Shown here piece after piece: positions 1 to 8,549 of a stretch of 61,238 nucleotides of DNA. Positions within the stretch are counted from its first letter, which is position 1. The number at the start of each line of letters is the position of its first letter. The notes under the pieces are model-generated. The model was not told where the DNA came from and did no database searches. It saw nothing but the letters and a program-made list of their open reading frames with translations. This DNA is from a bacterium (GTDB taxonomy: Bacteria > Babelota > Babeliae > Babelales > Vermiphilaceae): positions 1 through 61,238 of the forward strand of contig JAKBEL010000014.1 of the NCBI GenBank assembly GCA_021833825.1. Direction: 5' to 3'. Made by a program: the position numbers and the translations under genes.

Positions 1-94
1 ACACACAATAAGTTTATCTCGGATATTTACGTCATTTCTCGTGAAGTACTCTCATTTCTAAATAATACAGTTTTTAAATATGCTTTTTGGGGCT

Positions 95-376
95 TCACGG
101 CATCATGATAATGTGCGCACTATAGAGCTCAGCAAGTCGATCCACAAAATCTTCTCGCGAACCATTATCTTTCTCTTGTAAAATATTTTCGAATGCATCA
201 TATTGCTCATAAAAAGAATTTTCAAAAGAGGTCCCCACCGATGTGCACGCAAACTCTTTTAATGCTTCATAAACATCACTTTGAATCTCATTGACCATAT
301 CTTCTGTGCAAATAGGCGTATCACAAGAAATAATAATTTGTGAAATAAAACAGAATGAATAAAATATTTTTCTCAT
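95..376 (-). CDS. small exported protein, possible lipoprotein
   Basis: A 93-residue protein of no recognised family. The N-terminus is basic, then hydrophobic (about residues 5-17), and ends in Ser-Cys-Asp, so it may be a signal peptide with a weak lipobox. The remainder is acidic and predicted helical. The start is supported by an AAAGGAT ribosome site five bases upstream. It is the first gene of the window and has no obvious operon partner. Function unknown. Confidence 0.5.
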   Translation of the reverse strand: MRKIFYSFCFISQIIISCDTPICTEDMVNEIQSDVYEALKEFACTSVGTSFENSFYEQYDAFENILQEKDNGSREDFVDRLAELYSAHIIMMP

Positions 377-447
377 CTTTATCCTTTAAAAAGCAATATT
401 AATACTATTAAAGGATAAAGATTTATAAAAAAATTACAATGAGAACT

Positions 448-657
448 TTACTTGTCCTTGCGTCGCCACTCATCCTTGTGCGCCCACGGTATTGAGCGGA
501 ATAGATTCTGAGCACCTTTAGACATTCTCAACATTGAGGATCGCATTCTATCTTTCCACAATGCTCGCAACCTTGCCTTTAACCCTCTATTTTTGCTCTG
601 ATGCTCAGGATAATTATGCTTTGGCTCAAATCCCGGTTCATGCTTTGGATCAACCAT
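448..657 (-). CDS. small basic hypothetical protein
   Basis: A 69-residue, Arg/Lys-rich protein with no signal peptide and no recognised domain. A purine-rich AAGGTGAAGAG stretch directly precedes the ATG. The opposite strand carries a hydrophobic 63-codon frame (534-725) without a ribosome site, so I prefer the minus-strand reading. The composition suggests nucleic-acid or membrane-surface binding, but that is a guess. It could be non-coding. Confidence 0.4.
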   Translation of the reverse strand: MVDPKHEPGFEPKHNYPEHQSKNRGLKARLRALWKDRMRSSMLRMSKGAQNLFRSIPWAHKDEWRRKDK

Positions 658-696
658 CTCTTCACCTTTTTATGACAAAACGTTATACTGATACCT

Positions 697-1692
697 ATGC
701 TCACTACCTATATTACAAAACTTAAAAATCATTTTGCACGCTTATTTTATATACAACTTATTATGTCAATCTACTCAATGATTATTGTAGTATTTTGGGG
801 CATCCCATTTTCTCCACTCAGCTTTATAGGCAATATTCTTTTTAGCCCGGTAATAACAGTATTTTTAGGACTATGCACTCTACTTTTTTTCACAGAACTC
901 TGCTTTATCCCCAATACCTATATAATTTATCTGCTCGAGATTCTTTCAAGCTGGTGGATCTATATATTACAGTTCGGATCTACAAACGCCTATAATATAA
1001 CATTTGCAAAGCCATCATATCTACTGGTTATAACAATAGCGTATGCAACGTTTTTCATCATCATTCAACCGATCAATTATAAACAGAAAAATATCTATCT
1101 TTTGTCGATATTAGGCCTTAGCTTCTGGTTAATGGCCCAGCCTAAAACTTCACAACCACTCATTATAGATATTCCCTGTGCACGAGGAAGCCTACATATT
1201 ATTAAAAACAGAGATGGACTTATTGTGGTCGATTCTGGCTATCTAGGGCGCTACCCCTCAGCATCATCTTATGTGGAACATACATTGCTTCCAACAATTC
1301 GGATGCACTATGGAACAGAGCTTATTGATCACATCATTCTATTACAACCGAGCCAAAATCTCTTTCAAGCGATAGAAAAGCTACTACAATTAACAACTAT
1401 TAAACATCTATATATTCCCATCTGGAAGGCAAAAGAGATAAATCATAAAATATCTTATAATTTTGCAAAAATGCGCGAACGAGCACAACATAAAAAATGC
1501 ATAATACATCGACTATCAAAAACAGACTACCCTATTGTTTTTTGCAAAAATGGCACCTTAGTACTTAAAAACCTAGAAAAAGAGCTCACAGCTTCCGATT
1601 TTTCATATGAAGCTTATGCCCTTGTCGGGACCATTGACAATCAATCTTTTACATTCTATCCTGCAAAATATACAAACCAAGACTCAAAGTAG
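697..1692 (+). CDS. truncated, degenerate ComEC-like competence protein
   Basis: A 331-residue membrane protein. Residues about 20-150 hold four or five hydrophobic segments, including a P-x-S-x-x-x-x-x-N-I-L-x-x-P stretch like the end of the ComEC competence domain. Residues about 155-320 resemble the ComEC metallo-beta-lactamase-like domain (an Asp-Ser-Gly loop, then a strand where the H-x-x-x-D-H motif should be). That motif is absent: the strand reads LLQPSQNLFQA. ComEC is normally 650-800 residues, so the N-terminal half is missing as well. Full ComEC forms the inner-membrane channel for DNA uptake. Here it is either one half of a split protein or a decaying one. No good ribosome site is seen at 697, and the ATG at 763 is an alternative start. 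Confidence 0.45.
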   Translation: MLTTYITKLKNHFARLFYIQLIMSIYSMIIVVFWGIPFSPLSFIGNILFSPVITVFLGLCTLLFFTELCFIPNTYIIYLLEILSSWWIYILQFGSTNAYNITFAKPSYLLVITIAYATFFIIIQPINYKQKNIYLLSILGLSFWLMAQPKTSQPLIIDIPCARGSLHIIKNRDGLIVVDSGYLGRYPSASSYVEHTLLPTIRMHYGTELIDHIILLQPSQNLFQAIEKLLQLTTIKHLYIPIWKAKEINHKISYNFAKMRERAQHKKCIIHRLSKTDYPIVFCKNGTLVLKNLEKELTASDFSYEAYALVGTIDNQSFTFYPAKYTNQDSK

Positions 1693-1711
1693 ATTGTTAG
1701 GGTAATAATGT

Positions 1712-2239
1712 ATGGCTCATGAAAAAAAAGTTGTTTTTATTGTCGCCAATGAGGGATATCAACCGATAGAATATAATCTACCCAAAAAATTACTTGAACA
1801 GGCCGGAATAACCGTTTTGACAGCAAGCAACAGACTCGCTCCCGCCATTGCAAAAGATGGGTCTACAGCAGCTGTTGATTATCTTATTAAAGATATTCCA
1901 ACCGATACAATCAATGGCCTTTTCATTGTCGGTGGGCCAGGAACAATGGAGAACCTGAATACGCCAGACCTTCATCATATATTAAAAAAAGCTCTAACAA
2001 AAAAAATAAATATTGGTGCAATATGCATTGCTCCTCGAATATTGGCAGAAGCGGGCGCTTTAACAAATAAACAGGCAACCGGTTGGGACGAAGACAACGA
2101 GTTAACAGGGATATTTAAAAAATATAATGTTCATTATAAACAACAGGACGTCGTAAGAGATGAGAACATTGTAACTGCAACAGGACCCGAAGCTGCTCGT
2201 GAATATGGCCAGCAGATTATATCAATGCTTGGACAATAA
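1712..2239 (+). CDS. DJ-1/PfpI family protein
   Basis: A 175-residue single-domain member of the DJ-1/PfpI superfamily (class I glutamine amidotransferase-like fold). The family hallmarks are visible: Glu14 in the first loop, the GGPG turn near residue 74, the nucleophile-elbow cysteine Cys105 in GAICIAPR, and a C-terminal GPEAAREYG helix. Family members act as protein/nucleotide deglycases, glyoxalases or chaperones in stress defence; the exact substrate cannot be read from sequence. No signal peptide, so cytoplasmic. It lies 20 bases after the ComEC-like gene on the same strand. Confidence 0.85.
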   Translation: MAHEKKVVFIVANEGYQPIEYNLPKKLLEQAGITVLTASNRLAPAIAKDGSTAAVDYLIKDIPTDTINGLFIVGGPGTMENLNTPDLHHILKKALTKKINIGAICIAPRILAEAGALTNKQATGWDEDNELTGIFKKYNVHYKQQDVVRDENIVTATGPEAAREYGQQIISMLGQ

Positions 2240-2246
2240 ATACATA

Positions 2247-3014
2247 TTAATGCATATATAATTTTTTGCCTGAAGGCATATCAATATACAACTGATACAG
2301 CATCGTATGATCATTGTTCCGAAGATCACATAAGCGAATGCTCAATAATTCTGGCATATTCTTTTTTTCTATGAATAATAACTTAGTGATATGCTCTTGC
2401 GGATGAATAATAACCTCATTTGTTAAGGTTAAACTATCTAGCACATGCTCATAACAAGCATTCTGCTTTCCAGTAGTTGCAGAAATATTATGAGATATTA
2501 TGGGGCCTGTAAGCAAGAGTGAACAACCAAGCCCAAATATTGAAGCACCCGCAACCGGATGCAAAAGACTAGCTCCTGTTCCCAAACAGATACACAAAAG
2601 CCCCAATGCTGTGTGACCACCTAAAGATAACAATCCCTTTTGTGTAGCACATTTTAAAAATCGAGCTTTTACAACTCCAAGATCGATCATCTGAGCATGT
2701 ATATCATATTGAGACAATGACCATATATAATCACTATTATTTTCAATATAAATCTGAATGGGCACAATACACTTGCCAGAACGCAAGCTTATCAGCGCAT
2801 TAGCCTGCCTTCCAAGCACTTGGCGGGCATACTCTCTAGAGCAGATTCTACAGCGAACTGTCACATCACCCTTGTCGGTCTCTTTTGTAACCTGGTCATA
2901 AGCAACCTTCTGCTTCAATGGTGCAAGTTGATAGGTCGGCTTATAGCCACAACCTGAAAAAAGCAGCAATAGTACAATACATATTTTTCGACAAAAAAAG
3001 CGAATCTGAGACAT
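2247..3014 (-). CDS. lipoprotein, paralogue of the gene at 3137-3736
   Basis: A 255-residue predicted lipoprotein with a basic N-terminus, a hydrophobic stretch and the lipobox LFSGC near residue 22. Another hydrophobic Gly/Ala/Leu-rich region lies around residues 140-180 and may be a membrane segment. A segment containing VPIQIYIENNS is alignable with VPIQLTVNNRS in the neighbouring lipoprotein, so the two are diverged tandem duplicates. I chose the ATG at 3014 because GAGG precedes it at normal spacing; a GTG lies four codons upstream. Function unknown. Confidence 0.65.
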   Translation of the reverse strand: MSQIRFFCRKICIVLLLLFSGCGYKPTYQLAPLKQKVAYDQVTKETDKGDVTVRCRICSREYARQVLGRQANALISLRSGKCIVPIQIYIENNSDYIWSLSQYDIHAQMIDLGVVKARFLKCATQKGLLSLGGHTALGLLCICLGTGASLLHPVAGASIFGLGCSLLLTGPIISHNISATTGKQNACYEHVLDSLTLTNEVIIHPQEHITKLLFIEKKNMPELLSIRLCDLRNNDHTMLYQLYIDMPSGKKLYMH

Positions 3015-3100
3015 ATGAAACCTCACTGTGCATGACCTAGAGGAGTTTTTAGATAATGAAAATCAGTATCCCAAAAGTTCAATGGCCTGTCAAGCGAGCA

Positions 3101-3143
3101 AGCATAAAGAAAGGCCCCATTAAATGGGGCCTTTCTTTATGCT
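3101..3143 (-). terminator. 19-bp perfect hairpin between two lipoprotein genes
   Basis: A perfect 19-bp inverted repeat (3101-3119 and 3125-3143) with a 5-base loop. The stem has a G+C core flanked by A-rich and T-rich arms, as in bidirectional intrinsic terminators. The TAA stop of the lipoprotein gene ending at 3137 lies inside the stem. It probably ends that transcript and separates the two paralogues. Confidence 0.8.
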
Positions 3144-3736
3144 ATCAATAATTTAAAATCGATTGATCGACCTGGAATATCTGCATGCCCCAGCTTCAAA
3201 ATGAAACTACGCTTAATCTCTCTTCTCTTAACAAAAAGAACAACAGAACCTTTTGTTTTTGATGCTACAATTAATGGCTGCTCCAGAGTCTTAATTGCCA
3301 AATCTTTTGACATACGACCCTTAGCATCCAAATGCCTCAAATTATAAGTACTAGCAATACTAGCACCAGCAAACCACTTCATACCAATAGCACGCATAAA
3401 GCTTGGGCTTATATCTTTATAAACTCTTTCCAGAGGAACTAAATTCATATTAATAAATTCTGATGTAAGAACCCAATCATGCTCACTTCGATTATTTACT
3501 GTAAGCTGAATTGGTACATATTTTAAGCGGCGTTTATTAAAATAGTATTCATTATCTTTCTCTAGAAACTGCTTAACCAATACGGTCACATTCTCTCTAT
3601 CTTCCCAATGGCATGCTGTCACCACGGTAAGATCTTTCAGCTCTTTAGGTTCATACCTAAGGCTTTTTCCACATCCTGATAACATCACAAGACAAAAAAC
3701 CACAACAAAACAATAAACTTGTTTTCCCTGATACAT
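3137..3736 (-). CDS. lipoprotein, paralogue of the gene at 2247-3014
   Basis: A 199-residue predicted lipoprotein: hydrophobic N-terminus and lipobox MLSGC near residue 20. The mature part is basic and contains the conserved VPIQLTVNNRSEHDW segment shared with the downstream paralogue. The ATG at 3736 has an AGGGG ribosome site six bases upstream; a GTG two codons earlier is less likely. Its stop codon is embedded in the hairpin at 3101-3143. No known family recognised; probably an envelope protein. Confidence 0.65.
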   Translation of the reverse strand: MYQGKQVYCFVVVFCLVMLSGCGKSLRYEPKELKDLTVVTACHWEDRENVTVLVKQFLEKDNEYYFNKRRLKYVPIQLTVNNRSEHDWVLTSEFINMNLVPLERVYKDISPSFMRAIGMKWFAGASIASTYNLRHLDAKGRMSKDLAIKTLEQPLIVASKTKGSVVLFVKRREIKRSFILKLGHADIPGRSIDFKLLIA

Positions 3737-3848
3737 GTTCACCCCTTACCTAATATATATTTATTTATTCTATTATAACTAATATAAAAATATTAATCAA
3801 TTTAAAAATATATTAAAAAATAGTAAAAATATTCTATTAGGAATCTTT

Positions 3849-3880
3849 TCTTGCCGCTTAGAGCAAGATTGTCTTTTTTT
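3849..3880 (+). terminator. leader hairpin with T-tract upstream of pgi
   Basis: A 6-bp inverted repeat (TCTTGC / GCAAGA) is followed within a few bases by a run of seven T. It lies about 50 bases before the pgi start, so it would be either an attenuator-like element in the pgi leader or a weak terminator. A second small inverted repeat (TACAT / ATGTA) follows at about 3883-3902. Short stem, so low confidence. Confidence 0.3.
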
Positions 3881-3930
3881 AAGCTACATGGTAAAACTAT
3901 GTAAAACATTATTCTTGTTTAGAGGATAGT

Positions 3931-5244
3931 ATGAAATGTGTCGCTACCGAGATAACACAATCAGGATTAGTATGTACAGATCTTTTATATACCTATATTC
4001 AGCAACTTATACCAGAAGTAGAGACATTAAAAAATGCTCATTATCAGAGTAATTATGCTTTTTCAATTCTGCCAAGTGACAGCAATATTTATAAAGATGT
4101 TGTCAGCTTAGCAACTATCAAAAAACAACTTAACCCTTCAATCATCTTTGTGATCGGCATTGGAGGATCCAATCTGGGAACATTAGCTATCCAACAGGCC
4201 CTACTTAGTGAACTATACAATGATATAACCACCAATATAAAGATCTATTACATTGATACGACCGATACAACATATATTAATCAAATGCTCAACATTGCCG
4301 AATCAATGCTCAAAGAGAATGCATCTATTCTATTGAATGTTATTAGCAAATCAGGCAAAACAACTGAAACGATCGCGAATTTTGAACTATTTCTCTCACT
4401 TTTAAAAGAATACTATCCTAACAACTATAACGACTATATTGTTGTTACCACTGAAAAGAATTCCTCATTGTGGGAGCTTGCACAGAAAGAATCTTGGCAA
4501 ACATTAGATATCCCAACAAATATAGGGGGTCGATTCTCTGTCTTTTCGGCCGTTGGCCTATTTCCTTTAGCCATTATAGATGTTGATATAGAAAGCCTAT
4601 TAAAAGGAGCGCAAGAGGCTACCAACCTCTGCTTAAAACCGGATTCAACAAATCCTGCTGCGCTCTCTGCTGCTTGGCAATATGCCCTGTGCAAAGAGGG
4701 CTATCATATTTCAAATCTCTTTGTATTTTCAAATGAACTGGTTGGTGTAAGCAGATGGTGGAAACAGCTTGTTGCAGAGAGCCTAGGCAAGCAGACAAAG
4801 CGTGATGGAATACCAAATAAAGACGCTATTTTACCTATAACTTCTCTTGGATCAACAGACATGCACTCAATTGGTCAACTATTTTTAGCAAATATTCTTC
4901 CTATTGCAACAACATTTGTTGCATTTGAAACTAAAGAAAAGAAGACTATGCTCCCCGACTATGAAGAACTATTTAATAGCCTTGTTCCAAATATTCAAGG
5001 CAAATCTCTAACAACAATTTCAAAATCAATTTTACAAGGCATAAAAAAGACTTATAAAATGAAAGAGCTACCCTATCGCACCATAACCATCCCCGAAAAA
5101 AACGCCTATTATATCGGACAACTTTTACAACAGACCATGTTTGAGATAGTATATCTAGGATATTTGCTTGGCGTATATCCATTTGATCAACCATCTGTTG
5201 AACTATATAAACAGGAAACAAGAAAGATTCTGGCTCATGAGTGA
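3931..5244 (+). CDS. pgi: glucose-6-phosphate isomerase
   Basis: A 437-residue phosphoglucose isomerase interconverting glucose-6-phosphate and fructose-6-phosphate. Visible family features are the sugar-phosphate loop GIGGSNLG, the SKSGKTTET phosphate-binding segment, GGRFSVFSAVGLFPLA, the catalytic region ESLGK...RDG and the C-terminal Lys in SVELYKQETRK. The length matches the shorter Bacillus-type enzymes. GAGGAT lies before the ATG. The last 8 bases overlap zwf, so the two are translationally coupled and the product can feed either glycolysis (gpmI is also in the window) or the pentose phosphate branch. Confidence 0.96.
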   Translation: MKCVATEITQSGLVCTDLLYTYIQQLIPEVETLKNAHYQSNYAFSILPSDSNIYKDVVSLATIKKQLNPSIIFVIGIGGSNLGTLAIQQALLSELYNDITTNIKIYYIDTTDTTYINQMLNIAESMLKENASILLNVISKSGKTTETIANFELFLSLLKEYYPNNYNDYIVVTTEKNSSLWELAQKESWQTLDIPTNIGGRFSVFSAVGLFPLAIIDVDIESLLKGAQEATNLCLKPDSTNPAALSAAWQYALCKEGYHISNLFVFSNELVGVSRWWKQLVAESLGKQTKRDGIPNKDAILPITSLGSTDMHSIGQLFLANILPIATTFVAFETKEKKTMLPDYEELFNSLVPNIQGKSLTTISKSILQGIKKTYKMKELPYRTITIPEKNAYYIGQLLQQTMFEIVYLGYLLGVYPFDQPSVELYKQETRKILAHE

Positions 5245-6631
5245 GTATATTGTCGTTATCTTTGGAGCAACTGGTGACCTTGCCAAACGCAAACTAATTC
5301 CCGCGCTCTACCATCTTATTGAAAAATATGACGTACAAAACTTTTGTATTATCGGTGGAGCCTTTGATAATACATCAGCACAAGAGATTTTAAAAAAAGT
5401 AAAAGCTCACATTCTTCCTACTGATGAAAAAAGATGGCAATATTTTGAAAGCCGTTTTTTTTACCACCATATCGATTTTAAACATGAAGCTGATTACACT
5501 AGCTTTAAGAGAGAGATTGATAATTGCAAAAATCGTCTTAATCTACACAGTGGCAATACCTTAATCTATTTTGCAACCGCTTCATATTTTTTTACTGACA
5601 TCACAACATACATTGCAAAAACAGAGATTGCAAAAAGAACAACTTCTTCAAATTCACCTTGGACTCGATTAATATATGAAAAACCATTTGGACACAATCT
5701 ACTATCAGCTCATGCAATAAACAATGCTATATCTCAATATTTTAATGAAGATCAAATATACAGAATTGATCACTATTTAACCAAAGAGCTTGTGGGCAAC
5801 ATTGCGTTAGTAAGATTTACCAATCTTGTTTTTGAACCCTTATGGAATAATCGATATATTGATAATGTACAGATTATATTGAGCGAACATGAAGGCATCG
5901 GCTCACGAGGGCAGTATTATGATCATTTTGGCGCAACCAGCGATGTCATGCAAAATCATATGCTCGAACTACTTGCATTAATTGCAATGGAGACGCCAAA
6001 AACATTATATGGAAATCATGTCAGAGATGAGCGCGCACATGTACTGCAAAAAGTAGAAGTTGTTGATAGTTTTTATGGTCAATATCAAGGGTACACTGAT
6101 GAACCATTTGTAGATAAAACATCAACAACAGAGACCTTTACTGCAGCCTTTTTACGCATTGATAATCCACGTTGGGCTGGGGTGCCCTTCTATCTTAAAA
6201 CTGGCAAATGTCTTTCCAAAAAAGAGACTACCATTCATATTAAATTTAAATCAGTAGATTGCTTGCTAACAACATGCTCAATGAGTGCAAATGTACTGAC
6301 CATAGAGATTACCCCCAAGGCAGGATTTTCATTACGATTGAATGCAAAAAAACCTGGAGAGGCACATGAAGTGACCCCAATAACTATGGATTTTTGTCAT
6401 AGTTGCATTTTTGGCCAACTTGATGAAAAAGCATATGAAACATTACTTGAAGGTATAATAAGAGGCGAACAATCGGTATCCGTACGATTTGATGAAATTG
6501 AATATGCGTGGAAAATTATCGATAGACTAAAAGAGGGAAAACATGACCTATTTCCATACTCATGTGGATCAGAGGGACCAAAAGAGATTGAACTATTCAA
6601 CAAAAAACATGGCATAAGGTGGCTATCATGA
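5237..6631 (+). CDS. zwf: glucose-6-phosphate 1-dehydrogenase
   Basis: A 464-residue enzyme oxidising glucose-6-phosphate to 6-phosphoglucono-lactone with reduction of NAD(P). It has the nucleotide-binding GATGDLAKRK (residues 10-19), YEKPFGHN (148-154) and the substrate signature RIDHYLTKE (176-184), where the usual Gly of RIDHYLGKE is Thr. The ATG at 5237 overlaps the end of pgi and gives the standard N-terminus; an upstream frame extension into pgi is not needed. It overlaps gnd by an ATGA. Confidence 0.96.
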   Translation: MSEYIVVIFGATGDLAKRKLIPALYHLIEKYDVQNFCIIGGAFDNTSAQEILKKVKAHILPTDEKRWQYFESRFFYHHIDFKHEADYTSFKREIDNCKNRLNLHSGNTLIYFATASYFFTDITTYIAKTEIAKRTTSSNSPWTRLIYEKPFGHNLLSAHAINNAISQYFNEDQIYRIDHYLTKELVGNIALVRFTNLVFEPLWNNRYIDNVQIILSEHEGIGSRGQYYDHFGATSDVMQNHMLELLALIAMETPKTLYGNHVRDERAHVLQKVEVVDSFYGQYQGYTDEPFVDKTSTTETFTAAFLRIDNPRWAGVPFYLKTGKCLSKKETTIHIKFKSVDCLLTTCSMSANVLTIEITPKAGFSLRLNAKKPGEAHEVTPITMDFCHSCIFGQLDEKAYETLLEGIIRGEQSVSVRFDEIEYAWKIIDRLKEGKHDLFPYSCGSEGPKEIELFNKKHGIRWLS

Positions 6632-7536
6632 ACTTGGGAATCATAGGACTGGGCAGAATGGGACATGCAATTGCACATCGTGTTCTTACAGATGGCGAAA
6701 TTGTGTATGGTTTTGATGTTGATAAAAAAGCAAAAGAGAATGCACTCAATATTGGCGTACAGCTTGTAGAGAACATTGCACAACTTCCCCAAAAAACCAA
6801 TCTCATCTGGCTCATGTTACCCGCTGGAGAACTTATTGACAAAACAATCAATGAGATTATCCCATATCTTGAACCAGGAACAATCATCATTGATGGCGGA
6901 AATAGTAATTTTAAAGACTCAATAAGACGAGCCCAACTTCTTGAATCATATCATGTGCATTTTCTCGATTGTGGAACCTCAGGAGGTCTAAAGGGAGAAG
7001 ATATCGGATTTTCATTAATGATTGGCGGCAAACAGGAGATCTACGAGCAGGCCGTTCCACTCTTTAAAGCTATTGCTGCAAAAAATGGATATGGACATGT
7101 CGGCCCTTCTGGAGCGGGCCACTATGTAAAAATGATTCACAACGGCATTGAGTATGCTCTTATGCAAGCTTATTCAGAAGGATTTCATATCATAAAAGAT
7201 GGTTTCTATAAAAAAGATCACCTTGATTTAGCAGGTATTTCAGAAATCTGGATGCACGGCTCTATTATTCGATCATACCTTCTTGAACTGGTGCATGATA
7301 TTTTCACTGAAGACCAAGCTCTTCTGGATATTTCTGGTCAAATTGCTGAGAGCGGCATGGGGCTATGGACCATGCAAGAGGCTCAACAGCAGAACATTCC
7401 TGCTCCAACTATCGAGGATGCATTAAAAGTTCGCGCTCTTTCTCGTGAAACAGGCGGCAACTTTGCAACTAAAATTGTTGCAATGCTCCGCAATAAATTT
7501 GGTGGACATACTGTTACAAAAGAGACACTTTCGTGA
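6628..7536 (+). CDS. gnd: 6-phosphogluconate dehydrogenase, short NAD-type
   Basis: A 302-residue short-form decarboxylating 6-phosphogluconate dehydrogenase producing ribulose-5-phosphate. Rossmann motif GLGRMG (7-12), IIDGGNSNF, CGTSGGLKGE and the catalytic GHYVKMIHNGIEY are all present. The short form (about 300 instead of 470 residues) is usually NAD-linked. I chose the ATG at 6628 because it forms an ATGA overlap with the zwf stop; a GTG at 6619 is the alternative. The next gene starts on a GTG overlapping its stop, so the operon continues. Confidence 0.94.
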   Translation: MNLGIIGLGRMGHAIAHRVLTDGEIVYGFDVDKKAKENALNIGVQLVENIAQLPQKTNLIWLMLPAGELIDKTINEIIPYLEPGTIIIDGGNSNFKDSIRRAQLLESYHVHFLDCGTSGGLKGEDIGFSLMIGGKQEIYEQAVPLFKAIAAKNGYGHVGPSGAGHYVKMIHNGIEYALMQAYSEGFHIIKDGFYKKDHLDLAGISEIWMHGSIIRSYLLELVHDIFTEDQALLDISGQIAESGMGLWTMQEAQQQNIPAPTIEDALKVRALSRETGGNFATKIVAMLRNKFGGHTVTKETLS

Positions 7537-8156
7537 AAATATTCGATATCAGTTGGCCATTATCAAATGAGATGACCACATACAAAAACAAAAAAAATGT
7601 TCTTATACAACCAACACAGACATTCGATATCAATAATGTCCGCGAAACAACAATCTCCATACATTCACATACAGGAACACATATCGATGCTCCATCTCAC
7701 TTTATAAAAGATGGAAAATCAATTGATCAACTTAACCCACTATGCTGCTGCGGACCTGCTCAAGTGATCGATATGACTCACATAGATGATCGCATCACAC
7801 AAAATGATCTTATCAATATTACTATTAAACCACATCACATCATTATATTCAAAACTAAAAATAGCGCCCTATCACCAACAGCACCTTTTGATTATAATTT
7901 TGTATATATTGATGCAAGCGCAGCCTCATATCTTGTTGAACAATCAATTTATGCAATTGGCTTCGACTATTTAGGAATAGAACGCAACCAACCTGAGCAT
8001 GATACTCATCTGACCTTCATGCAACATGATCTACCCATAATTGAGGGTTTACGATTACAAAATATTAAAGAGGGGATCTATTCATTGTGGTGCTTACCAA
8101 TAAAAACACCGGGACTCGATGGAGCCCCGGCACGTGCTTTACTTATTCGAGATTGA
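7533..8156 (+). CDS. cyclase family metal-dependent hydrolase (KynB-like)
   Basis: A 207-residue protein of the cyclase/kynurenine formamidase/isatin hydrolase family. The family metal-binding signature HSHTGTHIDAPSHF is present around residues 45-58, with a later His/Asp-rich segment near 150-165. Family members hydrolyse amides or lactam rings. The start GTG overlaps the gnd stop (GTGA), making it the fourth gene of a pgi-zwf-gnd operon that has no 6-phosphogluconolactonase; inference: it may open the lactone. No tryptophan catabolism genes are seen here. Its last codons and stop lie in the palindrome at 8145-8170. Confidence 0.8.
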   Translation: MKIFDISWPLSNEMTTYKNKKNVLIQPTQTFDINNVRETTISIHSHTGTHIDAPSHFIKDGKSIDQLNPLCCCGPAQVIDMTHIDDRITQNDLINITIKPHHIIIFKTKNSALSPTAPFDYNFVYIDASAASYLVEQSIYAIGFDYLGIERNQPEHDTHLTFMQHDLPIIEGLRLQNIKEGIYSLWCLPIKTPGLDGAPARALLIRD

Positions 8157-8170
8157 TATCAATCTCGAAT
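8145..8170. terminator. 26-bp perfect palindrome containing both convergent stop codons
   Basis: Two 13-base arms (ATTCGAGATTGAT / ATCAATCTCGAAT) with no spacer form a perfect palindrome. The TGA of the plus-strand cyclase gene (8154-8156) and the TGA of the minus-strand Gly/His-rich gene (8159-8161) both fall in it, so both proteins end Ile-Arg-Asp. It is likely a bidirectional transcript-end structure, though it has no long T-tract. Confidence 0.6.
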
Positions 8171-8497
8171 ATAATTTGATTGATCATCTGATTCATCTGA
8201 TGGGTAATCATCTGAGTCACCACCCACATAGACTCCGCCCACTAAAGGCAAGCCCAGACCTAATCCTAAACCGCCACCCCAATATGGGCCATAACCACCA
8301 TAATAACCGCGACCGCCATGACCATAATGACCACCACCATGATAATTAACATTGTGACCACCATGATAGCCTGCTCCACCATGATGACTCATTCCACCAC
8401 CATGAAATCCACCACCGCCATGACCTCCGCCACCACGAGCATGTAGAGCTGGCACTATTAACAACATAATCATTATTATTTTAATTATAGACTTCAT
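8159..8497 (-). CDS. exported Gly/His-rich protein
   Basis: A 112-residue protein with a clear signal peptide (MKSIIKIIMIMLLIVPALHA) followed by low-complexity sequence: Gly-Gly-His repeats to about residue 75, then Tyr/Gly-rich and Gly-Leu repeats, and an acidic Asp/Ser tail. It resembles the downstream-facing gene at 8550-8885 in layout (Arg-Gly-Gly-Gly-Gly-His right after the signal). His-rich glycine proteins can bind metals or form fibrous surface layers; neither is shown here. Confidence 0.7.
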   Translation of the reverse strand: MKSIIKIIMIMLLIVPALHARGGGGHGGGGFHGGGMSHHGGAGYHGGHNVNYHGGGHYGHGGRGYYGGYGPYWGGGLGLGLGLPLVGGVYVGGDSDDYPSDESDDQSNYIRD

Positions 8498-8549
8498 ACT
8501 ATTCTCCTTTTTTTATGATGAGTCTCATTTTTATTAATTATCTATTTCT

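Noticed and set aside
534-725. Plus-strand hydrophobic frame of 63 codons
   Set aside because: No ribosome site, antisense to a frame with a good one, and no continuation into the ComEC-like frame without a shift.
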